Shown here in pieces: positions 1-8,187 of a stretch of DNA of 64,000 bases. Every line of letters starts with the position of its first letter. The first letter of the stretch is position 1. The stretch spans positions 62,001 through 126,000 of the forward strand of contig JBBDUV010000047.1 in the NCBI GenBank assembly GCA_040903745.1, in the 5' to 3' direction. A model generated the notes under the pieces. It had not been told where the DNA came from and searched no databases. It saw nothing but the letters and a program-made list of their open reading frames with translations. The stretch comes from M55B112 sp040903745 (GTDB lineage: Bacteria > Bacteroidota > Bacteroidia > Bacteroidales > GCA-2748055). The translations under genes and the position numbers were made by a program.

Positions 1-445
1 CCTCTGTTCTGACGGTTGTTATGTTATCCGTACCTGTGACTTTCAACTGCAGTTTTCCGTCGTCAATCAGGATAATATCTCCTCTCTTCACATCTTGAGG
101 AAGAAGCTCATAGCTGATGTATGCTTTTTTCCTGGTGCCAATACACGCTTCGGTAGTGAGTTCAAAATCCTGTCCCGCCTCAAGCAGAACCAAATCATTT
201 TCCATGACGCCAACACGTAATTTTGGCCCCTGTAAATCGGCCAGCAGGGCAACATTGCAGTTCATCTCTTCATTAAGTTGCAGAACCTTTTTTATACGGG
301 CAAGCTGCTCCTCGTGTCCGCCGTGGGAGAAGTTCAGGCGAATAACATCGATCCCTTCGTGAAACATCTTTTCAAGAATTTTAATATCATCACTGGCCGG
401 ACCTACCGTGGCTATTATCTTTGCGTGTGATCGTTCGTGTCTCAT
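1..445 (-). CDS. pyk: Pyruvate kinase, N-terminal part (runs off the window edge)
   Basis: Pyruvate kinase converts phosphoenolpyruvate and ADP to pyruvate and ATP in the cytosol at the end of glycolysis. Reading the minus strand from an ATG at 445 gives about 148 codons that stay open to the left edge, so only the first third of the usual ~480-residue enzyme is present. The family landmarks appear in order: KIIATVGP near residue 9, the substrate-binding RLNFSHG motif near residue 41, LADLQGPKLR near residue 71 and IDDGKL near residue 133, the latter in the B-domain region. The gene is on the same strand as endonuclease IV, about 95 bases upstream of it. Identity is secure; the C-terminal two thirds cannot be judged here. 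Confidence 0.96.
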   Translation of the reverse strand, partial: MRHERSHAKIIATVGPASDDIKILEKMFHEGIDVIRLNFSHGGHEEQLARIKKVLQLNEEMNCNVALLADLQGPKLRVGVMENDLVLLEAGQDFELTTEACIGTRKKAYISYELLPQDVKRGDIILIDDGKLQLKVTGTDNITTVRTE

Positions 446-540
446 CTTAGGGTGAATTAATTATTGAGTATTAATTTGATGATCTGCTGTGCTGTTTTTT
501 GTATTGTATACGGCGGTACTGACTGCATCTGCATTCATCA

Positions 541-1380
541 CTATAGCATGCTTTTAAGGAGTACAATTTCCTCTTTCCATTTTGAATCGTCAGGTGTCTC
601 CATGATCAATGGGATATTGTCGAATCGACCATCCGCCATGATCCTCCGGAAGATATCGAGCCCGAGATAACCCTCTCCCAGGCTGTCGTGCCGGTCGACC
701 CGTGTACCCAGCTCTTTTTTAGAATCGTTCAGATGCATTCCTTTTAGGTAGTTGAAACCAACGATCGTGTCGAAATCGGCAAACACCTTGTTGAATCCTT
801 CCTCACTTTTAATCTCGTAGCCTGCTGTGTAGGCATGACACGTGTCGATGCAAACGCCCACACGTTCTTTATCTTCTACATGTTCAATGATAAAGGCCAG
901 GTGTTCAAATCGGTATCCGAGGTTGGTCCCCTGTCCGGCAGTATTTTCTATAACAGCGGTTACACCCTGTGTTTTGTCGAGCGCGATATTAATGCTTTCG
1001 GCAACGATCTTCAGGCTCTCCTCTTCAGAGACGAGCTTCAGGTGGCTCCCCGGGTGGAAGTTCAGCCGGTCGATATGCAGTTGTTCACAACGTTGCATCT
1101 CGTCGAGGAAGGCGTCCCGGGATTTTTTAAGTGCCTCTTTTTCCGGATGACCGAGGTTGATCAGGTAGCTGTCGTGGGGCAGGATCTGTCCCGGTCCGAA
1201 ACCATGTTTCCCGCAATTCTCAATAAATGCTGTGATGCTTGATTCTTCCAAAGGCTTGGGATACCATTGCCGCTGGTTCCTGGTAAACAGTCCGAATGCA
1301 GTAGCCCCGTAAGATATTGCGTTCAGGGGGGCGTTTTCCACTCCCCCGGCTGCGCTAACATGTGGTCCGATATATTTCAT
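541..1380 (-). CDS. nfo: Deoxyribonuclease IV (AP endonuclease)
   Basis: A 279-residue protein of the endonuclease IV family, a TIM-barrel, tri-zinc enzyme that cuts DNA 5' of abasic sites in base-excision repair. Visible family motifs are the GPHVSAAGG start, the INLGHP stretch, NFHPGS with a metal-ligand histidine, VIENTAGQG with the ligand glutamate, GVCIDTCHAYTAGY with ligand Asp and His, HLNDSK and RHDSLGEG, followed by the METP end motif. Length is normal for the family. The start is ATG at 1380, giving the canonical MKYIGPHVSAAGG opening. It follows pyk downstream-to-upstream on the same strand, with a long enough gap that it may have its own promoter; none with a good TAnnTTTG box was found. 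Confidence 0.97.
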   Translation of the reverse strand: MKYIGPHVSAAGGVENAPLNAISYGATAFGLFTRNQRQWYPKPLEESSITAFIENCGKHGFGPGQILPHDSYLINLGHPEKEALKKSRDAFLDEMQRCEQLHIDRLNFHPGSHLKLVSEEESLKIVAESINIALDKTQGVTAVIENTAGQGTNLGYRFEHLAFIIEHVEDKERVGVCIDTCHAYTAGYEIKSEEGFNKVFADFDTIVGFNYLKGMHLNDSKKELGTRVDRHDSLGEGYLGLDIFRRIMADGRFDNIPLIMETPDDSKWKEEIVLLKSML

Positions 1381-1474
1381 AAATAATAAATTATTTCTTC
1401 AGTGATAAGATGTTCATACTATCGTTGCTCAAAATATCGCGTAAAGATACACAGATATGTTTATATAGAAACAA

Positions 1475-1498
1475 AAAGGCCGGACAGTGCCGGCCTTT
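1475..1498 (-). terminator. Intrinsic terminator after the thioredoxin lipoprotein gene
   Basis: A perfect 9-bp stem (1475-1483 pairing with 1490-1498, arm sequence AAAGGCCGG) with a 6-base loop. On the minus strand it is followed by a T-rich run, which places it as the terminator of the lipoprotein gene that ends at 1557. Confidence 0.8.
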
Positions 1499-1556
1499 AA
1501 CAATAAGATAATGATCCAACCATTTGACGCATTGGACAGATTCTAAATAATGTCTG

Positions 1557-2138
1557 CTAGAGAGCTTCGGGATTGCCTTTGCCAAGCAGGATCTCATCGA
1601 TCATCTGTGAGAACATCTCTTTGGTCTCTTCAGGTGTCCGGGCGATGCCATTGCTCATGGTCGGTCGACCCTTCTGTGGCACAAAGAGAAAAGAGGGTAG
1701 GCTGCTGATGCCGAAAACGGCTGCCAGCTCTCGTTCAACCTCGGTATCGATTTTATAGATATAGATCTCATCGGCATATTCCTTTGCTAATTCTTCAAGG
1801 ATCGGTGCAGCTGTCCTGCATGGTCCACACCAGTCGGCATAGAAGTCGATCATAGCCGGACGGTCGCCCTTATAGACCCACTCCTCAGGATTGGATTCAT
1901 AGTCCATCACCTTCTCCAGGAAATCGGCCTTTGTAAGCATAATGGTACCCTTTACCGAATCATTGCCACTTTTTTTCTCATTTGCTGAAGCTTTATTCTC
2001 TGCAGCTTTGTTCTCCGATACAGAGGCTCCCTGGTCCGAAGTGCTGTTTGCACTTTCGGCACTGCTGTTGCCACAGCCCGTTACTGCAAAGGAGCCAAGC
2101 ATGAGAGCCAGTATATACTTTTTAATGTTGGTTTTCAT
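1557..2138 (-). CDS. Thioredoxin-fold lipoprotein (periplasm-facing)
   Basis: A 193-residue predicted lipoprotein. Residues 1-22 form a lipoprotein signal with the lipobox VTGC, after which a Ser/Asn/Lys-rich linker of about 45 residues leads into a thioredoxin domain. The domain holds the active site FYADWCGPC, the IYKIDTE strand and the cis-proline motif SLPSFLF, all as in thioredoxins. The domain is strikingly like that of the next gene (thioredoxin, 2203-2562), so the pair probably arose by duplication, with one copy gaining an export signal. Expected role: reduction or exchange of disulfides in the periplasm or on the membrane. It is 64 bases downstream of trxA on the same strand and ends before a clear terminator, so both are likely one transcript. 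Confidence 0.9.
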   Translation of the reverse strand: MKTNIKKYILALMLGSFAVTGCGNSSAESANSTSDQGASVSENKAAENKASANEKKSGNDSVKGTIMLTKADFLEKVMDYESNPEEWVYKGDRPAMIDFYADWCGPCRTAAPILEELAKEYADEIYIYKIDTEVERELAAVFGISSLPSFLFVPQKGRPTMSNGIARTPEETKEMFSQMIDEILLGKGNPEAL

Positions 2139-2202
2139 ATTATTTCTTTTTTAGATATGAGAATCATTTATTCAACGCTTTTCTGCCAGGGACCAGGGGA
2201 TT

Positions 2203-2562
2203 TTAGTTGACACTTAAAACCTCCTTGATCGCCTGCTTGAAGGTCTCTTTTGGCAGAGCGCCCATGGCCATTTGTGGCTGACCTTCGGTTGGGATGAACA
2301 GCAGCGACGGAATGCTTTGTATACCGAATACAGAGCTTAACTCTTTCTGATCTTCGGTATTGACCTTGTAAATGGTCAGCTTGTCGCCGTACTCCTCCTG
2401 CAATTCCTCCAGAATCGGAGCAACAATCTTGCACGGTCCGCACCAGTCGGCATAAAAATCAATAATAGCGGGTTTGTCACCCTCAAATTTCCAGTCTTTG
2501 CTGGCTTCGAAATCAAATACTTTTTCCTTGAAAGTATCTATTGTTAAATGTTCCAGATTCAT
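2203..2562 (-). CDS. trxA: Thioredoxin
   Basis: A 119-residue cytosolic thioredoxin with the full set of family features: FYADWCGPCK active site near residue 38, IYKVNTEDQ, the cis-proline IPSLLF and a C-terminal helix. It reduces protein disulfides using electrons from thioredoxin reductase, which is not in this window. ATG at 2562 gives an N-terminus of normal length. It is followed 64 bases later by a lipoprotein version of the same fold, suggesting a two-gene operon covering both sides of the inner membrane. Confidence 0.95.
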   Translation of the reverse strand: MNLEHLTIDTFKEKVFDFEASKDWKFEGDKPAIIDFYADWCGPCKIVAPILEELQEEYGDKLTIYKVNTEDQKELSSVFGIQSIPSLLFIPTEGQPQMAMGALPKETFKQAIKEVLSVN

Positions 2563-2711
2563 AATTTTTATTATTTTAATGATTAATTACTTTATTGACA
2601 AACTCTTTAGAACTTTAGTGGGCTCTTACTCCCGGTTCTTTTCAAGCATAAAAAATTTTACATTCTTATTTGTTACTGTTTAGTCGTTTGTTTCTACTTA
2701 AACTGACTCTG

Positions 2712-2719
2712 CAAAAGTA
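2712..2719 (-). promoter_or_regulatory. Candidate -7 box for trxA
   Basis: The minus strand reads TACTTTTG, matching the Bacteroidota TAnnTTTG box. It would give a leader of roughly 145 bases to the trxA ATG. No TTTG -33 element is at the expected 19-21 base distance, so the call is moderate. Confidence 0.45.
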
Positions 2720-2767
2720 TAGAGAATAAAACTTCTGGTATGTAACAAATGTCACACTCCAAACAAC

Positions 2768-3439
2768 TTACTCATTGCCAATAAAATCAAGCGCTGTATT
2801 CAGGTAGTTGTTCAGCGGTACCAGCTGAATAAAGTGTTCGGAGATATTATCGGCAAAGTTCTCTGTGAGCAACTCCTTTGTATCGAGGTTGCGCGACAGT
2901 AAAATGTGCTTGTATTTAAGCAGCTCGACGAATGGACCTTCATCGGGAAATCCTTTCGGACCCCTTTTCAGCTTGTCCTTCTCATACATGGAATAGCCCA
3001 GCTTCTCTTTTTCAACGATGATCGCACTGAGCTCTGCCGGCCGGAACACGATCTCTTGCCTGATTGCCTGGAGCGCCTCTTTCGGCGGACTATAGACGCC
3101 TGCCGCTAGAAAAGGATCTTCGTTGCTCACGTGGATATAGTAGCCTCCCCGGCTGCTTTTCCTTCCCCCTTGTGCCATAAATGCACCGAAATGGGTCTTG
3201 TAGGGGGTCTTGTCTTTCGAAAACCTTACATCCCTGTAAATCCTGAACGCCGCTTCCCCGGCGGTGAGTTCCAGTAGCGAAGGATCGTGCGGCTGCAGCC
3301 GGTCGATGATTGCCTGTACCTCAATGAGGAACAACTCCTGAGCCTCTTTGTACCGGGCCTTGTTGGCATGGTACCACTCCCTGTTGTTGTTCAGCTGCAG
3401 ATCGCTTAGAAAATCGAGAATGTATTTTATTTTACTCAT
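2768..3439 (-). CDS. DUF2461 family protein
   Basis: A 223-residue protein of the DUF2461 (TIGR02453) family, whose biochemical role is not established. Recognisable features are the opening ILDFLSDLQLNNNREWYHANK, the LFRIYRDVRFSKDKTPYKTH-like core here seen as FRIYRDVRFSKDKTPYKTHFG near residue 66-86, and GGYYIHVSNEDPFLAAGVY. No signal peptide or membrane segment is seen, so it should be cytosolic. It starts with ATG at 3439 and is divergent from the symporter gene to its right. Family assignment is firm; function is unknown. Confidence 0.88.
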   Translation of the reverse strand: MSKIKYILDFLSDLQLNNNREWYHANKARYKEAQELFLIEVQAIIDRLQPHDPSLLELTAGEAAFRIYRDVRFSKDKTPYKTHFGAFMAQGGRKSSRGGYYIHVSNEDPFLAAGVYSPPKEALQAIRQEIVFRPAELSAIIVEKEKLGYSMYEKDKLKRGPKGFPDEGPFVELLKYKHILLSRNLDTKELLTENFADNISEHFIQLVPLNNYLNTALDFIGNE

Positions 3440-3565
3440 ATTGAATATTTAACATATAGATATTAAACCAGTTATGTAATTTGCAACTGCCTTCTGTTGC
3501 CTGCCGCTATCCGAAGCAGACATTTTTTACTATTTTTAACAGCTGCAACCAAAAATAGTTCTTTT

Positions 3566-5293
3566 ATGCAAAAGGTAAATAGTTTTCTGCTTGCGATCAA
3601 CGATTATCTGGGCGGACATTGGTGGTTTGTATACCTGCTTCTGCTTACCGGGGTTTTCTTTACGATCTACCTCGGTTTTCCCCAAATCCGTTATTTTGGA
3701 CATGCCCTGAAGATTGTTCGTGGCCGGTTCGACCGCAAAGGTGATATCGGCGACACCTCCCATTTCCAGGCGCTCACCACGGCGCTCTCGGGCACGGTCG
3801 GAACGGGCAACATCGCCGGGGTGGCCCTGGCGATCCACCTGGGCGGACCGGCAGCGCTCTTTTGGATGCTTATCACGGCTGTTTTTGGGATGTGTACAAA
3901 ATTCGTTGAGGTAACCATCTCACACAAGTACAGGGATATACTGCCCGATGGAACAGTATCGGGCGGACCGATGTACTACATGAAAAAGCGGCTGAATATC
4001 AAAACCCCCTCGGGAAAGCTGATCAGGACCGGCGCGGTGCTGGGCGCTTTTTTCGCTTTTGCAACGATCCTCTCGTCGTTCGGCACCGGAAGTCTACCGC
4101 AGATCAATAGTATTTCGGCGGCCCTTTACTCATCGTTCGGCATAGAGCATATCATCACTGGTGCCGTACTGGCCGTTTTACTTGGACTGGTTATCATCGG
4201 TGGGATCAAGCGGATTGCCAGGGTGACCTCCCGGCTTGTTCCAACGATGGCACTGATCTACGTGGTTGGCGCAGTCCTGGTGATCGGTACCAACTACGAA
4301 AATATTATCCCTTCATTCTTCTCCATCTTCACCGATGCATTTACCGGCACCTCAGCCATTGGTGGTTTTCTGGGTGCGTCTTTTGCGTTTACCTTTAACA
4401 AAGGGGTGAACAGGGGACTTTTCTCCAACGAGGCGGGACAGGGTTCTGCGCCTATTGCCCACTCTGCTGCCCGGGCACATGAGCCGGTGTCGGAGGGGAT
4501 GGTGGCGATTCTCGAGCCGTTTATCGATACGATCCTGATCTGCACCCTCACCGGACTGGTACTGCTCTCCTCGGGGGTGTGGAACGAGAAGATCGATAAC
4601 CGTTTTGAGCAGGCCGACCTGGAGATTCTCGCCGGAACATACGACGAGCACGATGCGAAAAACATCCGGCTGCTGAGTCGCTACTTCAGCAACGACACGA
4701 CACTCCAGCGTTTCGAGGGATCGCTTGAGGTTTCGGATGGGGTGATTAACACCGGCGGAATCACCATCCTGCATGCCGAATCCTTTGCTGAGGATGTGCG
4801 GGTCCATGTGGGCGATGAGCTGTATACAGGCTTGCTGAAAGTGAACGGGGGAAGACCCGATCTGTCGGACGACAATTTCTACCTTCATGGAAAATCGCTG
4901 ATCCACAGTGCGGCACTCACAACGGAGGCTTTCAAGCGTAGTGTTATGGGCGATTCGGGACAGTATATCGTAGCGATCGGACTGCTGCTCTTTGCTTTCT
5001 CGACGGCGATCTCCTGGTCGTACTACGGGGACAGGGCGGTGACCTATTTATGGGGGACAAAGTATGTGATCATTTACCGGTTGTTCTATGTGTTCGCGTT
5101 CTTCATCGCTTCTTTTACCGATACCACCATTGTGTGGAACCTGTCGTATATCACCATTGCGCTGATGACCGTTCCCAACCTGTTGGGAATACTTATTTTG
5201 CGGCGGGATATTAAGACGACGATCTCCGACTACTGGAAGGATTTTAGTAAAGACTGGCCCGACGCAAAACTACCCAGGGGTACTAAGTCGTAG
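3566..5293 (+). CDS. Alanine/glycine:cation symporter (AGCS family)
   Basis: A multi-pass inner-membrane sodium- or proton-coupled amino acid carrier. The AGCS signature region is clear: LTTALSGTVGTGNIAGVALAI near the N-terminus, GPAALFWM, FVEVTISHKYR and GGPMYYM, with NEAGQGSAPIAHSAA in the second half. ATG at 3566 is preferred because MQKVNSFLLAIND matches the family start; an upstream in-frame start at 3497 would add 23 unlikely residues. The protein (575 residues) is longer than the usual ~450-500 because about 110 residues rich in charged and polar amino acids (roughly residues 355-470, covering the stretch after GVWNEKID) lie between membrane segments before SVMGDSGQYIVAIGL. That insert is probably a soluble domain or loop; its role is unknown. 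Confidence 0.92.
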   Translation: MQKVNSFLLAINDYLGGHWWFVYLLLLTGVFFTIYLGFPQIRYFGHALKIVRGRFDRKGDIGDTSHFQALTTALSGTVGTGNIAGVALAIHLGGPAALFWMLITAVFGMCTKFVEVTISHKYRDILPDGTVSGGPMYYMKKRLNIKTPSGKLIRTGAVLGAFFAFATILSSFGTGSLPQINSISAALYSSFGIEHIITGAVLAVLLGLVIIGGIKRIARVTSRLVPTMALIYVVGAVLVIGTNYENIIPSFFSIFTDAFTGTSAIGGFLGASFAFTFNKGVNRGLFSNEAGQGSAPIAHSAARAHEPVSEGMVAILEPFIDTILICTLTGLVLLSSGVWNEKIDNRFEQADLEILAGTYDEHDAKNIRLLSRYFSNDTTLQRFEGSLEVSDGVINTGGITILHAESFAEDVRVHVGDELYTGLLKVNGGRPDLSDDNFYLHGKSLIHSAALTTEAFKRSVMGDSGQYIVAIGLLLFAFSTAISWSYYGDRAVTYLWGTKYVIIYRLFYVFAFFIASFTDTTIVWNLSYITIALMTVPNLLGILILRRDIKTTISDYWKDFSKDWPDAKLPRGTKS

Positions 5294-5314
5294 CAGAATT
5301 CTCTCATAAAGTGA

Positions 5315-5420
5315 ATTGCAGCTCATTAGGGCCATTGCAGTTGATTGAGGAACTATTGCAATTGATTTTCAGATCATTGCAGGTGCTTAATGGGACAACT
5401 GTAAATTATTAGCAGGTCGC
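5315..5420. repeat. Degenerate ~20-bp tandem repeats between symporter and rlmD
   Basis: ATTGCA recurs at 5315, 5334, 5355 and 5375, that is every 19-21 bases, followed each time by a variable tail containing ATT. A fifth, weaker unit follows. The tract sits in the 205-base space between two convergent genes and codes for nothing evident. Confidence 0.6.
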
Positions 5421-5498
5421 GGTTATTCTGCAATTTCTCACATAGTCATTTAACAAGCAACCTGTCCTGGGCTCCACAGGAACTCAGTGGTGCATGGT

Positions 5499-6902
5499 TC
5501 AGCCTTTGCGCTCTAGAAGCAGAATATTCTCAATGTGGTGGGTGTGGGGGAACATATCCACGGGCTGACTCTTCAATACATTGTAGCCCTCTGATAGTAG
5601 CTGAACATCCCTCGCCTGGGTCGCGGGATTGCAGCTTACATAGACGATCCTTTCAGGAGCTGCTTTGAGCAGTTGGGCCACCACATCGGGGTGCATCCCG
5701 GCACGGGGAGGATCGGTGATGATCACATCGGGCCGGCCGTGCTCCGCGATAAATCCTTCGGTAAAAAGATCTTTCATATCGCCGGCGCGGAAAACGGTAT
5801 TGGTGATGCCGTTCAGCGCAGCGTTGATCTCCGCATCTTCGATCGCCTCGGGTACCGACTCAATGCCAACTACTTTTTTCGCCCCGCTGGCGACATAGTT
5901 GGCGATGGTACCGGTACCGGTATAGAGGTCGTAGACGTTCTCACTGCCGGTGAGTCCGGCAAACTCCTTCGTCTTTCCGTAAAGCTGCAGCGCCTGCATG
6001 GTGTTGGTCTGAAAAAAGGATTTTGGTCCGATTTTAAACTTCAGTCCGTCGAGCTCCTCAATAATATGGTCCCTCCCTTTAAACACTTTTATATCCTGGT
6101 CGTAAAGTGTCTCGTTCAGTTTGGGGTTCACCACAACCATCAGACTGGTGATTCCCTCCACCTTGCTGTTGAGGTCATCGAGCATTTCATATACCACCGG
6201 CTCATCGTGTTGTACAGAGAGCACCACCATCAGCTCACCCGTTGATGCGGTTCGTATGATCAGGTTCCGGAGCAATCCCCCGTTGGTAATGTGGTCGTAA
6301 AAGCTGAGTCCTTTCTCGTGGGCAAACGCCTTCACGGTATTTCGAATCAGGTTACTGGGATCGGTCTGCAGGTAACATTTTTCCACATCCACAATGCGAT
6401 CGAACCTTCCCGCCACATGAAAACCCAGGGCATTCCTGTTCTCGATGATATTGTCTGTGGCCGTCTCATCGCCCGTGAGCCACCGGTGGTTGGAGAAGGT
6501 GTATTCCAGTTTGTTGCGGTAGAACCTGGTCTCCTCTGCCCCGATAATCGGTAAGGGCTCTGCGATATCGATTTTCCCGATCCGCTGCAACGCATCAGTC
6601 ACCTGTTTCTCTTTGTATTGCAGCTGATCGCGGTAGGGAAGGTGCTGCCACTTGCAACCGCCGCAAGTACCGAAATGGGAGCAGAAGGGATCGATCCGCA
6701 GATCAGAGTAGCTGACAAATTTCGTAATTCTCGCCTCCCGGTATTTTTTCCGTTTCCGTGTTACCTGCAGGTCGACCACATCGCCGGGGATCGCCCCGGG
6801 AACAAACACCACCATGTCGTCGATGCGGACAATGGCTTTTCCTTCAGCAGCAATATCTTCAATTGTAACACCCTGGTAAGCAGGTAATTTCTTTCTCCCC
6901 AT
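5499..6902 (-). CDS. rlmD: 23S rRNA (uracil-C5)-methyltransferase, RlmD/RumA type
   Basis: A 467-residue SAM-dependent RNA methyltransferase that makes 5-methyluridine in 23S rRNA. The N-terminal ~60 residues form a TRAM RNA-binding domain (VTIEDIAAEGKAIVRID, FVPGAIPGDVV). A 4Fe-4S motif follows, CSHFGTCGGCKWQ near residues 74-86. The catalytic half has the SAM motif DLYTGTGTIANYV and DPPRAGM, and the nucleophile cysteine C424 in VSCNPATQARD. The length matches the family. ATG at 6902 lies just behind a TAnnTTTG box. Whether it modifies the RlmD or the RlmC position, or both, cannot be told from sequence alone. Confidence 0.94.
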   Translation of the reverse strand: MGRKKLPAYQGVTIEDIAAEGKAIVRIDDMVVFVPGAIPGDVVDLQVTRKRKKYREARITKFVSYSDLRIDPFCSHFGTCGGCKWQHLPYRDQLQYKEKQVTDALQRIGKIDIAEPLPIIGAEETRFYRNKLEYTFSNHRWLTGDETATDNIIENRNALGFHVAGRFDRIVDVEKCYLQTDPSNLIRNTVKAFAHEKGLSFYDHITNGGLLRNLIIRTASTGELMVVLSVQHDEPVVYEMLDDLNSKVEGITSLMVVVNPKLNETLYDQDIKVFKGRDHIIEELDGLKFKIGPKSFFQTNTMQALQLYGKTKEFAGLTGSENVYDLYTGTGTIANYVASGAKKVVGIESVPEAIEDAEINAALNGITNTVFRAGDMKDLFTEGFIAEHGRPDVIITDPPRAGMHPDVVAQLLKAAPERIVYVSCNPATQARDVQLLSEGYNVLKSQPVDMFPHTHHIENILLLERKG

Positions 6903-6920
6903 GATCTGATTTTATCCGCA

Positions 6921-6928
6921 CAAAGATA
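6921..6928 (-). promoter_or_regulatory. Candidate -7 box for rlmD
   Basis: Minus strand TATCTTTG, a full match to TAnnTTTG, 18 bases before the rlmD ATG, which predicts a leader of only about a dozen bases. No convincing -33 element was seen. Confidence 0.5.
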
Positions 6929-6947
6929 ACATTCCGGGAAGACAATC

Positions 6948-7107
6948 CATAAGCGAGGCATCTGAATTTCGCGTGATGACCCGTCAGGCTCTCAATCTGT
7001 GACAGCGCATTGATGATTTTCTCGGTGATCCCATCGCTGAAGTATTTTTTCTCCTCTACAGCACCGATGTTCAAAACGGGTAATACAGCTACGGTGGGCT
7101 CAGCCAT
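6948..7107 (-). pseudogene. Remnant of a TolB-like/adenylate-cyclase-associated protein
   Basis: The first ~38 residues read on the minus strand from 7107 (VAVLPVLNIG, YFSDGITEKIINALSQIESL) match the opening of the domain often found between cyclase or winged-helix domains and TPRs (usual form IAVLPF-N, EYFSDGxTEEIIxxLS). The match then moves to another frame, where RVITRNS continues the same domain (usual form LRVIARNS), so there is a frameshift at about 6990. The rest of the gene is gone; the upstream part of rlmD begins directly after. It is a decayed fragment, not a working gene. Confidence 0.6.
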
Positions 7108-7180
7108 TCAGGTTTGATGCAATAGTACTGTAGATGCATCACCTCAATTGATCAGAAGTTTCCCAGCCACTATAATTTAG

Positions 7181-7211
7181 TTGCATTTTAAAATTATAAT
7201 TTTTATTTTTG
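7181..7211 (+). promoter_or_regulatory. Promoter of hicAB
   Basis: TTG at 7181-7183 and TATTTTTG at 7204-7211 are separated by 20 bases, the Bacteroidota -33/-7 arrangement. The -7 box is 19 bases before the hicA ATG. Confidence 0.6.
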
Positions 7212-7230
7212 TATTACATATTTCGATTAG

Positions 7231-7479
7231 ATGACAAAACTTGAAAAACTGATTTTAAGATTTCAGTCAAGACCAAAGAATTTTAAATACAGTGAATTAA
7301 AGAGGATGCTGAGTGGATTTGGTTACGTTGAATTACAGGGTTCAGGCTCTCGGGTAGTGTTTTTCAACGATAAGATAAAACATAATATTAAGCTTCACAG
7401 GCCACATCCTGAGAATATATTGAAAACTTACCAAGTTGATTTAGTGCTTAATGAATTGAAATCAAAGGATTTAATATGA
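7231..7479 (+). CDS. hicA: HicA-family toxin (mRNA interferase-like)
   Basis: An 82-residue protein resembling the HicA/YcfA-like fold: a short double-stranded-RNA-binding-like domain that cleaves mRNA. Visible features are the SELKRMLSGFGYVELQGSGSR segment, equivalent to the family's helix plus GSH motif, and KLHRPHPENILKTYQVDLVLNEL, equivalent to the conserved HP and C-terminal helix. The usual catalytic histidine of G-S-H is replaced by Arg (GSGSR), though a His is present in HRPHP, so activity could be altered. It overlaps the next gene by 4 bases (ATGA) and the pair is AT-rich and isolated between gene remnants, as is typical of mobile toxin-antitoxin modules. Confidence 0.82.
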   Translation: MTKLEKLILRFQSRPKNFKYSELKRMLSGFGYVELQGSGSRVVFFNDKIKHNIKLHRPHPENILKTYQVDLVLNELKSKDLI

Positions 7480-7847
7480 AAGACATTATCACATATAGGG
7501 GTTTTATAGGATCTGTGCACTTTTCTTCCGAAGACCGAGTGTTTTATGGGAAGGTCGAGGGAATAAATGATTTAATAAGCTTTGAAGGAAAAACCGTAGA
7601 TGAACTTGAAGAGGGTTTTAAGTACATGGTGGATGAACATATTAAAGATTGCAAACAAAACCATCTACCACTGGAAAAAACCTATAAAGGAAATCTCAAT
7701 ATTCGGTTAGCTCCGGATCTACACAAAAAGGCAGTCTATAATGCAGCATTAAAAGGCATTTCATTGAATCAATATATTAATGAAGCCATTAGAAAGGAAT
7801 TGCATGTGTCTGATCCGAATCCGGAAAAAGATTATTCTCAAGAATGA
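7476..7847 (+). CDS. hicB: HicB-family antitoxin
   Basis: A 123-residue partner of the HicA-like toxin. The N-terminal ~65 residues match the HicB fold (YRGFIGSVHFSSEDRVFYGKVEGINDLISFEG, then the ELEEGF helix), and the C-terminal part (LNIRLAPDLHKKAVYNAALKGISLNQYINEAI) is a ribbon-helix-helix DNA-binding region like that of Arc/MetJ proteins. It should bind the toxin and repress the shared promoter at 7181-7211. Translation is coupled to hicA by the ATGA overlap. Toxin-first order is normal for hicAB. Confidence 0.86.
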   Translation: MKDIITYRGFIGSVHFSSEDRVFYGKVEGINDLISFEGKTVDELEEGFKYMVDEHIKDCKQNHLPLEKTYKGNLNIRLAPDLHKKAVYNAALKGISLNQYINEAIRKELHVSDPNPEKDYSQE

Positions 7848-7949
7848 ATTTTAACTGCAATACAAGAAAGCAGGTTCCTGTTTTCTTTTTCATTCTTCAG
7901 CAGAAAAAATCCTTCATGTGTGGACGCATGTTCCACGAGGCCTAGTATT

Positions 7950-8132
7950 TTAGAGAATCTTCCAGCCGTGCGATTCGACCGATTTTTCGAGTTCTTCCAT
8001 CGTAGTTTGAAAATCATGCTTACTTTTGTTCTCTTTAAGCATCATGGAGGGTGAACTGTAAAAAGCGATCAGCAGCGCAATAACGGCGCCGGAGATAATC
8101 CCGATGATCAATCCTGTTATCATGTTTTTCAT
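7950..8132 (-). pseudogene. Truncated membrane-anchored DUF302 protein
   Basis: Sixty codons from ATG at 8132: one membrane segment (ITGLIIGIISGAVIALLIAF), a short linker, then FQTTMEELEKSVESHGWKIL, which matches the first strand-helix of DUF302 domains. A stop follows immediately, so roughly 100 residues of the domain, including its usual conserved core, are missing. It is divergent from the ABC-F gene. Either a decayed gene or a small membrane protein that still is expressed; decay is more likely. Confidence 0.55.
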
Positions 8133-8187
8133 TGTTAAGGGTTTAAAATACATATATAGATACAATTACGAAACAAATTTGTTCGAA

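Noticed and set aside
1391..1597. A 68-codon minus-strand frame between nfo and the thioredoxin lipoprotein
   Set aside because: It starts inside the lipoprotein gene in another frame and runs through the terminator hairpin.
7848..7949. Continuation of the DUF302 domain in another frame after the stop at 7950
   Set aside because: The shifted frame gives ILGLVEHASTHEGFF and similar, which does not match the expected DUF302 core, so I treat the gene as truncated instead of frameshifted.
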